From assembly GCF_013522725.1 (NCBI RefSeq), contig NZ_JAAMRF010000003.1, forward strand, positions 186,001 through 250,000: a DNA stretch of 64,000 bases, written 5' to 3'. The DNA is from Stutzerimonas azotifigens (GTDB lineage: Bacteria; Pseudomonadota; Gammaproteobacteria; Pseudomonadales; Pseudomonadaceae). Shown one piece after another: positions 43,106 to 50,874 of this stretch (its first letter is position 1; each line of letters begins with the position of its first letter). Both the position numbers and the translations under genes were made by a program. Under the pieces are notes generated by a model. The model did not search any database. It was not told where the DNA came from and saw nothing but the letters and a program-made list of their open reading frames with translations.

Positions 43106-44113
43106 TCAGGGCGACGCCAGTGCCAGCAACGCCATCGCGCCCAGCAGCAGCCCGACGCTGAGCACCACCAGCAGCAGCATCGGCCGCCAGCCTTGGGCAA
43201 AGAGTTCGCTCAAGGTGGTGCGCATGCCGAGCGCCGCCATGGTGACCAGCAGGCAGGCGTTGGAGGCGGTAACGAGCCCTTCGCGCAGCCCGGTCGGCAG
43301 CCAGCCGAGGCTGTTCAGCCCGAACAGGGCGAGAAAGCCGAGCAGAAACAACGGAAATTCGGCGCTGCCGGAGTCGCCGCGACGCAGCAGCCAGCCGAGC
43401 AGCAACACCAGCGGCGCCAGCAGCGCGACCCGCAACAGTTTGGTCAGGGTGGCGACATCGCCGGCCGTCTCCGACACCAGGTAGCCAGCGCCAGCCGCCT
43501 GCGCCACGTCGTGGATGCTGGCGCCGAGCAGCAAGCCTCGTTGGATATCGTCGTAACCCAAGGTGCCGAGTAGTGGCGGATAGATGAGCATCGACAGGGT
43601 GCCCAGCGCAGTGACGCCTACGACCACACAGAGCAACCGTCGATCCTCCAGCCGGCCAGCAGGAATCACCGCCGCCACGGCGATCGCCGCCGACACGCCG
43701 CAGATCGCCACCGCCACGCCAGCGACTAGGCTGTGCAATCGTGGCAGACCCAGCCAGTGGCCCAGCAGCAATGCCGCGCCGATCACCAGCGGGACGCTGG
43801 TCAGCACGATCAGCAACGGCAGGCTACCGACACTGAGCAGCTGTTCGACGCCGATCCGCGCACCCAGCAACGCCACGCCGATACGCAGCACATGGCGGCT
43901 GCAGAAGCCGACACCTACCTGCATGCGCGCGTCGGCGGCCTGGCTGGCGAAGCCGAACCCCAGCAGCAGCACCAGCATCAGCGCCGGCGCGGCATAGTGC
44001 TCGGCGAGGAAGCTGCCGGCCAGCGCCAGCACTACGCACAGCGCCGCGCCGGGATAAAGCCGGCGGACCGCAGCGAAGGGCGGCGCGAACAGTTGCTGAG
44101 CGCGCAGATTCAT
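43106..44113 (-). CDS. YeiH family putative sulfate exporter
   Basis: A 335-residue membrane protein with about ten helices, of the UPF0324/YeiH family annotated as putative sulfate exporters. The family glycine-rich segments are present: ALMLVLLLGFGFA, RIGVALLGARIG, VAICGVSAAIAVAAVIPA, and LGASIHDVAQAAGAGYLVSETAGDVATLTKLLRVALLAPLVLLLG. The start at 44113 overlaps the DUF971 stop by 4 bases. Its place downstream of the APS reductase-like genes suggests it exports the product anion. No direct evidence of substrate exists in the sequence. Confidence 0.88.
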   Translation of the reverse strand: MNLRAQQLFAPPFAAVRRLYPGAALCVVLALAGSFLAEHYAAPALMLVLLLGFGFASQAADARMQVGVGFCSRHVLRIGVALLGARIGVEQLLSVGSLPLLIVLTSVPLVIGAALLLGHWLGLPRLHSLVAGVAVAICGVSAAIAVAAVIPAGRLEDRRLLCVVVGVTALGTLSMLIYPPLLGTLGYDDIQRGLLLGASIHDVAQAAGAGYLVSETAGDVATLTKLLRVALLAPLVLLLGWLLRRGDSGSAEFPLFLLGFLALFGLNSLGWLPTGLREGLVTASNACLLVTMAALGMRTTLSELFAQGWRPMLLLVVLSVGLLLGAMALLALASP

Positions 44114-44421
44114 TGCAGCCGCTCGCCCAGTTCGCGCAAATAGGCCCAGGGATAGAGTCCACGGTAGTGGCCATCGCTGAAATGGAACTGCACGCCACTC
44201 ACGCCGGACACCTCCAGCCGATCGACACCGACATCGGCATCGATCAGCGTCAGCGTGCCCTGCTGCTGCGCCTGGGCGCACATCGAGCAGGCGCAGGATT
44301 TGCGCAGCGCCAGGCAGCTCAGCTGGCTGCGCACACCGTCGGACCAGAGCACTTCGAGCATCTTCTGCGCCTTGCGCAGGCGGATTTCCTGGGGTGGGGC
44401 GATCAGGGTCTGGGTGGTCAT
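44110..44421 (-). CDS. DUF971 (GBBH-like N-terminal) domain protein
   Basis: A 103-residue DUF971 protein: EIRLRKAQKMLEVLWSDGVRSQLSCLALRKSCACSMC at the N-terminus and YRGLYPWAYLREL at the C-terminus. The cysteines in SCLALRKSCACSMCAQ may bind a metal or Fe-S cluster. The domain occurs at the N-terminus of gamma-butyrobetaine hydroxylases and next to Fe-S assembly or carrier proteins. GAGGAG sets the ATG at 44421; a TTG at 44427 is an alternative. It is coupled to yeiH by a 4-base overlap. Confidence 0.85.
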   Translation of the reverse strand: MTTQTLIAPPQEIRLRKAQKMLEVLWSDGVRSQLSCLALRKSCACSMCAQAQQQGTLTLIDADVGVDRLEVSGVSGVQFHFSDGHYRGLYPWAYLRELGERLQ

Positions 44422-44431
44422 GGACAACTCC

Positions 44432-44626
44432 TCAACCTATCTGGAAAAAGGGTCCGAACAGGCGCGGCGGATAGCCGTCCGGCACCATCAAAGCAGCGAT
44501 TTCCGGCGTCCTGACGAAGCGGCTCTGGTCCTCGACCGGCCGGGCGCTGCCGGTCAGCGCAGCGCTGCCGATCACCAGTGCCAGCAGGGCGGGGCGCAGC
44601 CAACTCGTCATGACAAGTTCGGGCAT
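44432..44626 (-). CDS. Small exported or membrane-anchored protein (64 aa)
   Basis: A 64-residue ORF with a hydrophobic segment MTSWLRPALLALVIGSAALTG resembling a signal peptide, then a short polar part ending PPRLFGPFFQIG. It starts 3 bases after the ferredoxin stop (ATG at 44626 with GGAG upstream; another ATG at 44611) and ends 10 bases before DUF971, so it fits tightly in the operon. I do not recognise the family. Confidence 0.6.
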   Translation of the reverse strand: MPELVMTSWLRPALLALVIGSAALTGSARPVEDQSRFVRTPEIAALMVPDGYPPRLFGPFFQIG

Positions 44627-44629
44627 GGG

Positions 44630-44953
44630 TCAGCGCTCCAGAAACTGCAGCTTGTCGCCCTGATCGACCCAGGTGTCGGCTTCGGCCAGTGGGCTGTTGG
44701 TCTGGGTGATCACCGGCCAGACCTCGGCCAGTTCGGCGTTGAGCGCGATGAAGTGGGACTGGTCGGCGGGCAGCGCGTTGTCGGCGAAGATGGCGTCCGC
44801 CGGGCATTCCGGTGCGCAGAGGCTGCAGTCGATGCAGGTCTCGGGGTTGATCACGAGGAAATTCGGGCCCTCGTGGAAGCAGTCCGCCGGGCAGACTTCG
44901 ACGCAGTCGGTGTATTTGCAGCGGATGCAGTTTTCGGTAACGACATAGGTCAT
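44630..44953 (-). CDS. fdxA: 7Fe-type (3Fe-4S/4Fe-4S) ferredoxin
   Basis: A 107-residue ferredoxin of the Pseudomonas/Azotobacter FdxA type. The N-terminal cluster motif [18 protein letters not shown] and the second [12 protein letters not shown] are present, followed by the long C-terminal tail typical of this family ([21 protein letters not shown]). GAGGAG precedes the ATG at 44953. It lies inside the sulfur cluster, so it probably carries electrons to or from the flavoprotein. It may be a second fdxA in the genome. Confidence 0.92.
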   Translation of the reverse strand: MTYVVTENCIRCKYTDCVEVCPADCFHEGPNFLVINPETCIDCSLCAPECPADAIFADNALPADQSHFIALNAELAEVWPVITQTNSPLAEADTWVDQGDKLQFLER

Positions 44954-44979
44954 TTCATAGGCTCCTCTGGTGCGCCTTG

Positions 44980-45016
44980 CCCCCTCCACCCCGACCTTCT
45001 CCCATGGGAGAGGGGG
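44980..45016. repeat. REP-like palindrome
   Basis: A perfect 14-base palindrome TCTCCCATGGGAGA (44998-45011) lies within outer arms of C-rich and G-rich sequence. This pattern is common as an extragenic repeat in pseudomonads. It sits between two cluster genes. Confidence 0.5.
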
Positions 45017-45054
45017 CGGAAGCACAGCGCGAATCTGCACGGCGACGGCAGAAC

Positions 45055-45124
45055 CGTAGGGCGGGTGAAACCCGCCGAACGTGCTCGGCGGCGACTACGA
45101 TCAGCGGGTTGCACCCGCCTTACG
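45055..45124. repeat. REP-like inverted repeat
   Basis: Arms of 21 bases (45055-45075 and 45104-45124) pair with two mismatches around a 28-base loop, and each arm contains its own smaller GCGGGT/ACCCGC palindrome. It lies between the HEAT-repeat and ferredoxin genes and looks like a mobile extragenic repeat. Confidence 0.65.
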
Positions 45125-45130
45125 TATTCG

Positions 45131-46090
45131 TCACGCCGCCGCATCGAGTTTCGACATGGCCCAGCGGGCCAGCTTGCGGACGTCCGGGTCCGGGTCGTCC
45201 ATGGCGGTTTCGACGAAGGGGCGGCCATCGCTGTGGCCGATCGCGCCGAGTGCGCCGATGGCGGCCTTGCGCAGGTTGCTCATCGGGTCGCGGGCGCAGA
45301 CGCCGAGCGCCGGGATGGCACCGACGGCGCCGAGCTTGCCGAGTGAATCCACGGCTTTCTCGCGGACCTGCCAGAAGCTGTCGTGAGTGGCCTCGACCAG
45401 AGGCTGCAACGCCGCCTGGTAGTCGAGTTTGCCGATGCTCACCGCGGCCTCGACGCGAACCTGCCAGTGCGCGTCGTGCAGCAGCCCCACCAGCGTCGGG
45501 CCGACCTGCTCGGGCGTGGCGTACACCAGGGCGCCGGTGGCGGCGCGTCGCACTTCGGCGTCCTCGTCATGCTGGGCGCGCTCCATCAGCGCCGGCAGGT
45601 TTTCGGCCTGCTTCAGCCAGCCGAGTACTGCGACCGCCTCGCGGCGCACACCGGCATCGGCGGCCTGCATGCGCTGCAGTGCCGGCGCCTGGGCGGCCGG
45701 GTTGCGCAGCGGTTTGACCGCCCGCAGGATGCCGGCCACCACAAAGGGATCGTCCGTTCCGGCCAGCGCTTCGAGCAGCGGCATCGCCGCGGCCGGGTCC
45801 TTGAGGTCGGCCAGGGCATGGGCGGCGGCGTTGCGCACCACCTCGTTGCTGTCCTGCAGGGCGGCGATCAGCGCGTCGGCGATGTCCACCGCATCGAACT
45901 CGTCGACCACCTTGGCGGCCTCCTGGCGCACCGCGGGGTCGGGGTCGTTGAGCGCCAGGATCAACAACTCGGCGGCTTCCGGCTCACCGCAATCGACCAG
46001 CTCGAGCACGGCAACGCGGCGGATGCCGGGATCATCGGAGGCCAGGTTGTCGGCAATCTGCTGCAGCATGGGATCGTCATAGGTCTTCAT
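45131..46090 (-). CDS. HEAT-repeat protein
   Basis: A 319-residue protein made of about ten HEAT/PBS-lyase-type helical repeats from end to end, with recurring patterns such as DPDPAVRQEAAKVV, DSNEVVRNAAAHALADL, DEDAEVRRAATGAL, DSFWQVREKAVDSLGKL and DPDPDVRKLARWAM. No enzyme motif is visible. Such proteins act as scaffolds or aid cofactor attachment in phycobiliprotein lyases. It is 10 bases after the AprB-like ferredoxin, so it may assemble or hold together the flavoprotein-ferredoxin complex. Confidence 0.88.
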   Translation of the reverse strand: MKTYDDPMLQQIADNLASDDPGIRRVAVLELVDCGEPEAAELLILALNDPDPAVRQEAAKVVDEFDAVDIADALIAALQDSNEVVRNAAAHALADLKDPAAAMPLLEALAGTDDPFVVAGILRAVKPLRNPAAQAPALQRMQAADAGVRREAVAVLGWLKQAENLPALMERAQHDEDAEVRRAATGALVYATPEQVGPTLVGLLHDAHWQVRVEAAVSIGKLDYQAALQPLVEATHDSFWQVREKAVDSLGKLGAVGAIPALGVCARDPMSNLRKAAIGALGAIGHSDGRPFVETAMDDPDPDVRKLARWAMSKLDAAA

Positions 46091-46100
46091 CAGCGGCTCC

Positions 46101-46334
46101 TCAGCGCAGCAGGTAGGGAATGTTCACCTTGACCGCATCGGTCGGGCAGTCGGTCTCGCAGGGCATGCAGTACCAGCATTCGTCGTACTTCATGTGCGCC
46201 TTGCCGGTGTCCGGGTTGATCCACAGGACGTCCAGCGGGCAGACGTCGATGCAGACGCGGCAGCCTTTTTCGGCGATGCATTTCTCTTCGTCGACGATGA
46301 CCGGGACGGCAGAGCGGTGGTTGGCTACGGGCAT
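46101..46334 (-). CDS. 2x[4Fe-4S] ferredoxin, AprB-like
   Basis: A 77-residue ferredoxin. The first cluster motif is EEKCIAEKGCRVCIDVCP and the second YDECWYCMPCETDCPTDAV; the long first spacing and the CWYC motif resemble the beta subunit of APS reductase, but the C-terminal tail of AprB that wraps around AprA is absent. GAGGAG lies 8 bases before the ATG. It is separated from the AprA-like gene by 133 bases containing a REP-like repeat, and is the likely electron-transfer partner of that flavoprotein. Confidence 0.88.
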   Translation of the reverse strand: MPVANHRSAVPVIVDEEKCIAEKGCRVCIDVCPLDVLWINPDTGKAHMKYDECWYCMPCETDCPTDAVKVNIPYLLR

Positions 46335-46383
46335 GGTTTATCTCCTCGGTTCCAGTCGAGCGGGCACGGTGAGCCTGCTTTCC

Positions 46384-46445
46384 TGTAGGGGCGAATTCAT
46401 TCGCCCATTGGCATCAGGTGTTGGGCGAGTAAATTCGCCCCTACA
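46384..46445. repeat. REP-like inverted repeat
   Basis: Two 23-base arms (46384-46406 and 46423-46445) pair with two mismatches around a 16-base loop. It fills most of the gap between the AprA-like and AprB-like genes and resembles extragenic repeats of pseudomonads. Confidence 0.7.
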
Positions 46446-46467
46446 AGGTTGCAAAGGCCGTCAAAGG

Positions 46468-48204
46468 TCAGGCATTCGCGGCCTTTTTCACTCGCAGCTT
46501 GCTGTAGGCATCCTTTTCTTCGCCCAGCGGGACGATGTAGTCGGCGACCGGGCGCTTGCCGTGGGTCATCTGGCCATTGGCGTCCTTGAACAGGCGGCTG
46601 TGGTAGAACCACTCGGCGTTGTCCTGCTCGGGGAAATCGACGCGGTAGTGGTACAGGCCCCATCGCGATTCGGTGCGGTACAGCGAGGCGCGCGCGGCCA
46701 TCTCGGCGCAATCGATGATCGATTGCACTTCCAGCGCCCGGAGCAGTTCGTGGGGGTCGGCGGCGGCGAGTTTCGGCACGTCTTCACGCACGGCCAAGAT
46801 GCGTTCGAGGCCGATTTCCATCTTCTTGGTCACCTTCGGCGGCTGCAGGTAGTCGTTCACCAGACGGCGCACCTTGTATTCCATCTGCTCCGGCGGAATG
46901 CCGTCCTTGACCAGGAGCGGCGCCTGGATGCGCGCCAGTTCGGCGGCGATGAAGGCTTCGTCGAGCACCGGCTCGCTGCGTTCCTTGACGAACGCGGCGG
47001 CGCTTTCCCCGCAGATCTGCCCGTAGACGAAGGCGCCGAGCATGTAGTTGTGCGCCACCGAGGCCATGTCGCCAGCGCCGTAGAGGCCGGGCACGGTGGT
47101 CGCGCCGGTCTCGTCGGTCCACACGCCTGAGGCCGAATGCCCGGAGCAGAAGCCGATCTCGGAGATGTGCATTTCCACCATGCGCTGGCGGTAGTCGACC
47201 TGGCGCCCTTCGTGGAAGCGGCCACGGGTCGGCCGTTCGTTGGTATGCAGGACGGTCTCGATTTCCTGGATGGTTTCCTCGGCCAGGTGATCGAGCTTGA
47301 GGAACACCGGGCCGGTGCCCGATTCCAGCTCCTTGAAGAACTCCAGCATCATTTGCCCGGACCAGTAGTCGCACTCGATGAAGCGCTCGCCATAGGCGTT
47401 GGCGGTGAAGCCGCCCAGCGGGCCGGTGACATAGGCGCAGGCGGGGCCGTTGTAGTCCTTGAGCAGCGGGTTGACCTGGAAGCACTCCAGGTTCACCAGG
47501 TCGGCACCGACGTGGTAGGCCATGGCGTGGCCGTCGCCGCAGTTGGCCGGGTTTTCATACGTGCCGAACAGGTAGCCGGAGTTGGGCAGGCCGATGCGTC
47601 CGGCGGCGCCGGTGGCCATGATCACCGCCTTGGCGCGGATGATGATCGGCTCGGCGGTGCGGGTGTTCACCCCGATCATGCCGGCGATGTTGCCGTCCGG
47701 GTCCTTGAGCAGGCGGGTGGCCTGGAAGCGGTTCTCGATCTCCACCCGCACGCGGCGCAGGCGGCGGTAGAGGATTTTCTTGACGTTGTGCCCTTCGGGC
47801 ATTGGCAGTACGTAGGTGCCCAGGTGGTGCACCTTCTTCATGTCGTAGTCGCCGGTTTCGTCCTTCTGGAAATGCACGCCCCAGGAATCGAGCTTCTCGA
47901 TCATCGGGAACGAGCGCGTGGCATAGGCCATCAGCGCCGGCTGGTGGACGATGCCGTCGTTGGCGATGGTGATTTCCTTGACGTACTGCTCGGGCGTCGC
48001 ATGACCGGGGACCACGGCGTTGTTGAGGCCGTCCATGCCCATGGAAATGGCTCCGGAGCGTTTGACGTTGGCCTTCTCCAGCAGGATGACCTTGAGGTTC
48101 GGGTCCTGCTCCTTGACGGTCACGGCGGCCATCGGGCCGGCGGTGCCGCCGCCGATGACCAGTACGTCGGTGTCGATGACTGGGATGTCGTTGATAGTGG
48201 TCAT
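46468..48204 (-). CDS. AprA-like flavoprotein (fumarate reductase / APS reductase superfamily)
   Basis: A 578-residue FAD protein. VLVIGGGTAGPMAAV (residues 14-28) binds FAD, and EKANVKRSGAISMGMDGLN is the APS-reductase-like segment after it. The catalytic-region GHSASGVW keeps the histidine position I recall from AprA (GSHSGCCGIW), but NPLLKDYNGPACAY replaces the Arg-containing segment of true AprA, and the protein is about 50-80 residues shorter. I infer a two-electron oxidoreductase acting on a sulfur compound with the adjacent ferredoxin, but not proven APS or sulfite chemistry. AGGAGG precedes the ATG. It starts 8 bases after the GntR gene, so the regulator heads this transcript. Confidence 0.85.
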   Translation of the reverse strand: MTTINDIPVIDTDVLVIGGGTAGPMAAVTVKEQDPNLKVILLEKANVKRSGAISMGMDGLNNAVVPGHATPEQYVKEITIANDGIVHQPALMAYATRSFPMIEKLDSWGVHFQKDETGDYDMKKVHHLGTYVLPMPEGHNVKKILYRRLRRVRVEIENRFQATRLLKDPDGNIAGMIGVNTRTAEPIIIRAKAVIMATGAAGRIGLPNSGYLFGTYENPANCGDGHAMAYHVGADLVNLECFQVNPLLKDYNGPACAYVTGPLGGFTANAYGERFIECDYWSGQMMLEFFKELESGTGPVFLKLDHLAEETIQEIETVLHTNERPTRGRFHEGRQVDYRQRMVEMHISEIGFCSGHSASGVWTDETGATTVPGLYGAGDMASVAHNYMLGAFVYGQICGESAAAFVKERSEPVLDEAFIAAELARIQAPLLVKDGIPPEQMEYKVRRLVNDYLQPPKVTKKMEIGLERILAVREDVPKLAAADPHELLRALEVQSIIDCAEMAARASLYRTESRWGLYHYRVDFPEQDNAEWFYHSRLFKDANGQMTHGKRPVADYIVPLGEEKDAYSKLRVKKAANA

Positions 48205-48212
48205 GTCGCCTC

Positions 48213-48956
48213 CTATTTCCGATCCACTCGGAACTGGTATTTGAATGCGTCGCCGCGGTAGCAGAGGTATTCGAAGTCGATGGGGCGGCCGGCGCGGTCG
48301 TGGGTCAGCCGCTCGATGCGCAGGATGGGTTCGCCGGGCTTGAGGGCCAGGTAGTGCTGGTGTTCCTCGTCGGCCAGGGTGGCGTCGAGGCTGATGTCGG
48401 CACGCCCGAGGGCGATGCCGAAGGCGTTCTCGAGCATCGGGAAGATGTCGCCGGACAGGTCCAGGCCGAACATCCGCCGGCCGATGTCGAGGGGGAAGTA
48501 GCTGTTTTCGACGCAGACGGCTTCGCGGTTGAGGTAACGCACGCGCTTGACCTCGACCACGTCTTCCCCGGCGAGCAGGTGCAGCGCGGCAACTACCGCC
48601 TTGGGCGGCTTGCGTTCCTGAATCGACAGCAGTCTGGCGGTGGCCTCGTAGCCCTGGGCGGCCATGGCTTCGCCGAAGCCTTGCAGGCGCTGGACGTTCT
48701 GCACCGCCTTCGGCTTGCTGACGTAGGTGCCCTTGCCCTGAGCGCTGAATACCAGGCCTTCGTTGTGCAGATCGCGCAGCGCCTGGCGAATGGTGATGCG
48801 GCTGACGCCAAAGGCGTTCATCAGCTCGTTTTCCGAGGGCAGGCGCTCATGAACCACGTAGCTGCCTTCCAGGATCTTGCGCCGCAGGTCATCGCGAATC
48901 TGCACGTACAGCGGCAGCGGTGACTGGCCAGGGGCGAGTTGCTGGGTTCCTTTCAT
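48213..48956 (-). CDS. GntR family regulator, HutC subfamily (UTRA domain)
   Basis: A 247-residue repressor-type regulator. The winged-helix DNA-binding domain is at about residues 15-85 (PLYVQIRDDLRRKILEGSY, LPSENELMNAFGVSRITIRQAL), and the UTRA ligand-binding domain follows at about 95-240. HutC-type members respond to a pathway substrate or intermediate. It lies between the ABC transporter genes and the flavoprotein gene, all on the same strand, and a perfect palindrome lies 15 bases before its ATG, suggesting autoregulation and control of the cluster. Confidence 0.92.
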   Translation of the reverse strand: MKGTQQLAPGQSPLPLYVQIRDDLRRKILEGSYVVHERLPSENELMNAFGVSRITIRQALRDLHNEGLVFSAQGKGTYVSKPKAVQNVQRLQGFGEAMAAQGYEATARLLSIQERKPPKAVVAALHLLAGEDVVEVKRVRYLNREAVCVENSYFPLDIGRRMFGLDLSGDIFPMLENAFGIALGRADISLDATLADEEHQHYLALKPGEPILRIERLTHDRAGRPIDFEYLCYRGDAFKYQFRVDRK

Positions 48957-48970
48957 CGGGTGAGCTCCAG

Positions 48971-48984
48971 CCTGTCATGACAGG
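48971..48984. promoter_or_regulatory. Probable GntR operator palindrome
   Basis: CCTGTCATGACAGG is a perfect 14-base palindrome with the GT..AC core seen in HutC-family operators. It lies in the 71-base gap between the transporter ATPase gene and the GntR gene, and a partial repeat (CAGGTCATGTC) follows at once. Confidence 0.6.
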
Positions 48985-49027
48985 TCATGTCGAGCGAAGA
49001 CGAAAAACGGAGGCAATCAGGCATGGC

Positions 49028-49900
49028 TCAGCCTCCGTTCTGCTGCTGAAAGGCGCGCAGGGTTTCCTGCCGGATCAGGTCCAGGCACTGGCGCTTGTAG
49101 TCCATGAACTCCGCGCTGGTGAGCAGACTCTGCTCGCGGGGCCTGGGCAGCGAGACCTTGATGTCGGCGATGATCCGCCCGGGGCTGGCGCTCATCACCA
49201 CGATGCGGTCGGAAAGGAATACCGCCTCGTCGATGTCGTGGGTCACGAACACCACGGTGTTCCTGAACTCGCGCCAGATCTCCAGCAGGTTCTCCTGCAT
49301 CATGATTCGGGTCTGCGCATCCAGCGCGCCGAAGGGCTCGTCCATCAGCAGCACGCTGGGGTAGTTGGCCAACGCCCGGGCGATGCCGACGCGCTGCTGC
49401 ATGCCGCCCGACAACGTGCCGGGGTAGGCGTCTTCGAACGCCGCCAGGCCGACCAGCGAAAGAAAGGTGCGTGCCACGCTGCAGGCCTCGTTGCGCGACG
49501 CGCCGGCCATCAGCGGGCCAAAGGCGACGTTGTCCCTCACGGTCTTCCAGGGAAACAGCGAGTGTTGCTGAAACACCATGCCTCGATCCGGGCTGGGCGC
49601 ATCGACCGCCTTGTCGTCGATGCGAAGCTCGCCGCGAGTTGGATTGACGAAGCCGGCCATGGCGTTCAGCAGAGTCGACTTGCCGCAGCCGGACGGGCCG
49701 AGCAGGCAGACGAACTCGCCAGGACGGATCTCCAGCTGGGCGTCCTGCACGGCGGCGCGCTTGCCACCCTGGTGGTCGAATTCGATGTGCAGGTTGCGCA
49801 CGCTGATATGCCCGCGTCCCTCATCGTTGGCGTTGGCCTTCGCCCGCAGCCGGCTGTGGTCGAGCACGGCGAGGCGGCTGTCCTGCACGGCGCTGTTCAT
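49028..49900 (-). CDS. ABC transporter ATPase, nitrate/sulfonate/taurine type
   Basis: A 290-residue ATPase of the SsuB/TauB family: Walker A LLGPSGCGKST, Q-loop FQQHSLFPW, signature LSGGMQQR, Walker B VLLMDEPFGALD and switch His in FVTHDIDEAVFLSDR. The N-terminal 30 residues before the ABC domain are poorly conserved. Its start overlaps the permease stop by 4 bases and has GGAGG upstream. With the permease and binding protein it forms a complete importer. Confidence 0.95.
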   Translation of the reverse strand: MNSAVQDSRLAVLDHSRLRAKANANDEGRGHISVRNLHIEFDHQGGKRAAVQDAQLEIRPGEFVCLLGPSGCGKSTLLNAMAGFVNPTRGELRIDDKAVDAPSPDRGMVFQQHSLFPWKTVRDNVAFGPLMAGASRNEACSVARTFLSLVGLAAFEDAYPGTLSGGMQQRVGIARALANYPSVLLMDEPFGALDAQTRIMMQENLLEIWREFRNTVVFVTHDIDEAVFLSDRIVVMSASPGRIIADIKVSLPRPREQSLLTSAEFMDYKRQCLDLIRQETLRAFQQQNGG

Positions 49901-50817
49901 GGCCGACCTCCTTTGGCCTGCCAGTGCAGCAGCGGCGCGCAGGCCTTGCGCACGAGCAGGGTGCAGAGGGTGCCGAGGCCGCCGATGGTGAGCATGCCGA
50001 TGATGATTTCCGGATACTTGACCAGCGTGTAGGAGGTCCAGGTGAAGTAGCCGATGCCGTACTGGCCGCTGATGATTTCGCCGGCCAGCAGGGAGAACCA
50101 GGCCACGCCCATGCCAATCGCCAGCCCGGCGACGATGCTCGGCATCGCACCGGGGATCACCACGTGCCAGAGGATCGCCTTGCGGCTCGCGCCGAGGCTG
50201 CGGGCGGCGCGGACCAGGACGTCGGGCGTCTGCTCCACGCCGTGCACGGTGTTGAGCACGATGGGGAAAAAGGCGCCGAGAAAGGTGATGAAGACGATGC
50301 TCGACTGTTCCGTGGGCAGCATCAGGATCGCCAGGGGAATCCAGGCCACCGCAGGAATCGGCCGGAACAGCTCGATGTACGGCAGGATGATGTCCTCAGC
50401 CCAGCGTGAGCGGCCCATCATCACGCCGGTCAGAACGCCCAACACCACCGCGTAAGCGTAGGCAATGGCGATCCGTTCCATGCTATGGACGATGTGCAGG
50501 TAGAACTCCGAGCTGGACAGCTGGGCCACCAGTGCCTGGCCCACCAGCAGCGGCGTCGGCACGTTCTCGAAGTTGATGAAGACGTTGAAACCGCTGCTGG
50601 CGGCGAAATGCCAGACCACCAGCGCCATCAGCAGCGCAGCGATGCGCACTAGATAGCGTCCCGTCATTTGCGGCAGGCGTCTGCGCGGCTGGCTGCTGGT
50701 AGGTGCGCTCGGCGCTGCGGAGGGACAGGGCGCGGGTGCAACTTCCAGCGTGGGCGCCGCTACCGCTGCGGGCACTGGCGTGGCTGAATCGAACACCGGA
50801 TTCGGCTTGACACTCAT
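49897..50817 (-). CDS. ABC transporter permease, nitrate/sulfonate/taurine type
   Basis: A 306-residue inner-membrane permease with about six helices and the EAA loop RAARSLGASRKAILWHVVIPGAMPSIVAGL. AYAYAVVLGVLTGVMMGRSRWAEDIILPYIELFRPIPAVAWIPLAI is typical of the SsuC/TauC family. The first 55 residues are Pro/Ala-rich and unlike most homologues, so they are probably a disordered cytosolic extension. It lies 57 bases after the binding-protein gene. Confidence 0.94.
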   Translation of the reverse strand: MSVKPNPVFDSATPVPAAVAAPTLEVAPAPCPSAAPSAPTSSQPRRRLPQMTGRYLVRIAALLMALVVWHFAASSGFNVFINFENVPTPLLVGQALVAQLSSSEFYLHIVHSMERIAIAYAYAVVLGVLTGVMMGRSRWAEDIILPYIELFRPIPAVAWIPLAILMLPTEQSSIVFITFLGAFFPIVLNTVHGVEQTPDVLVRAARSLGASRKAILWHVVIPGAMPSIVAGLAIGMGVAWFSLLAGEIISGQYGIGYFTWTSYTLVKYPEIIIGMLTIGGLGTLCTLLVRKACAPLLHWQAKGGRP

Positions 50818-50874
50818 GGCTACGCTCCTCGGCTCAGGTTTGATTCGCGCGCTCTGCGGCGCATGGCGAGCGGA

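Noticed and set aside
44432-44953. Possible frameshift joining the small exported protein to the ferredoxin
   Set aside because: The ferredoxin has a normal full length and C-terminus, and the small ORF has its own start and a signal-like helix.
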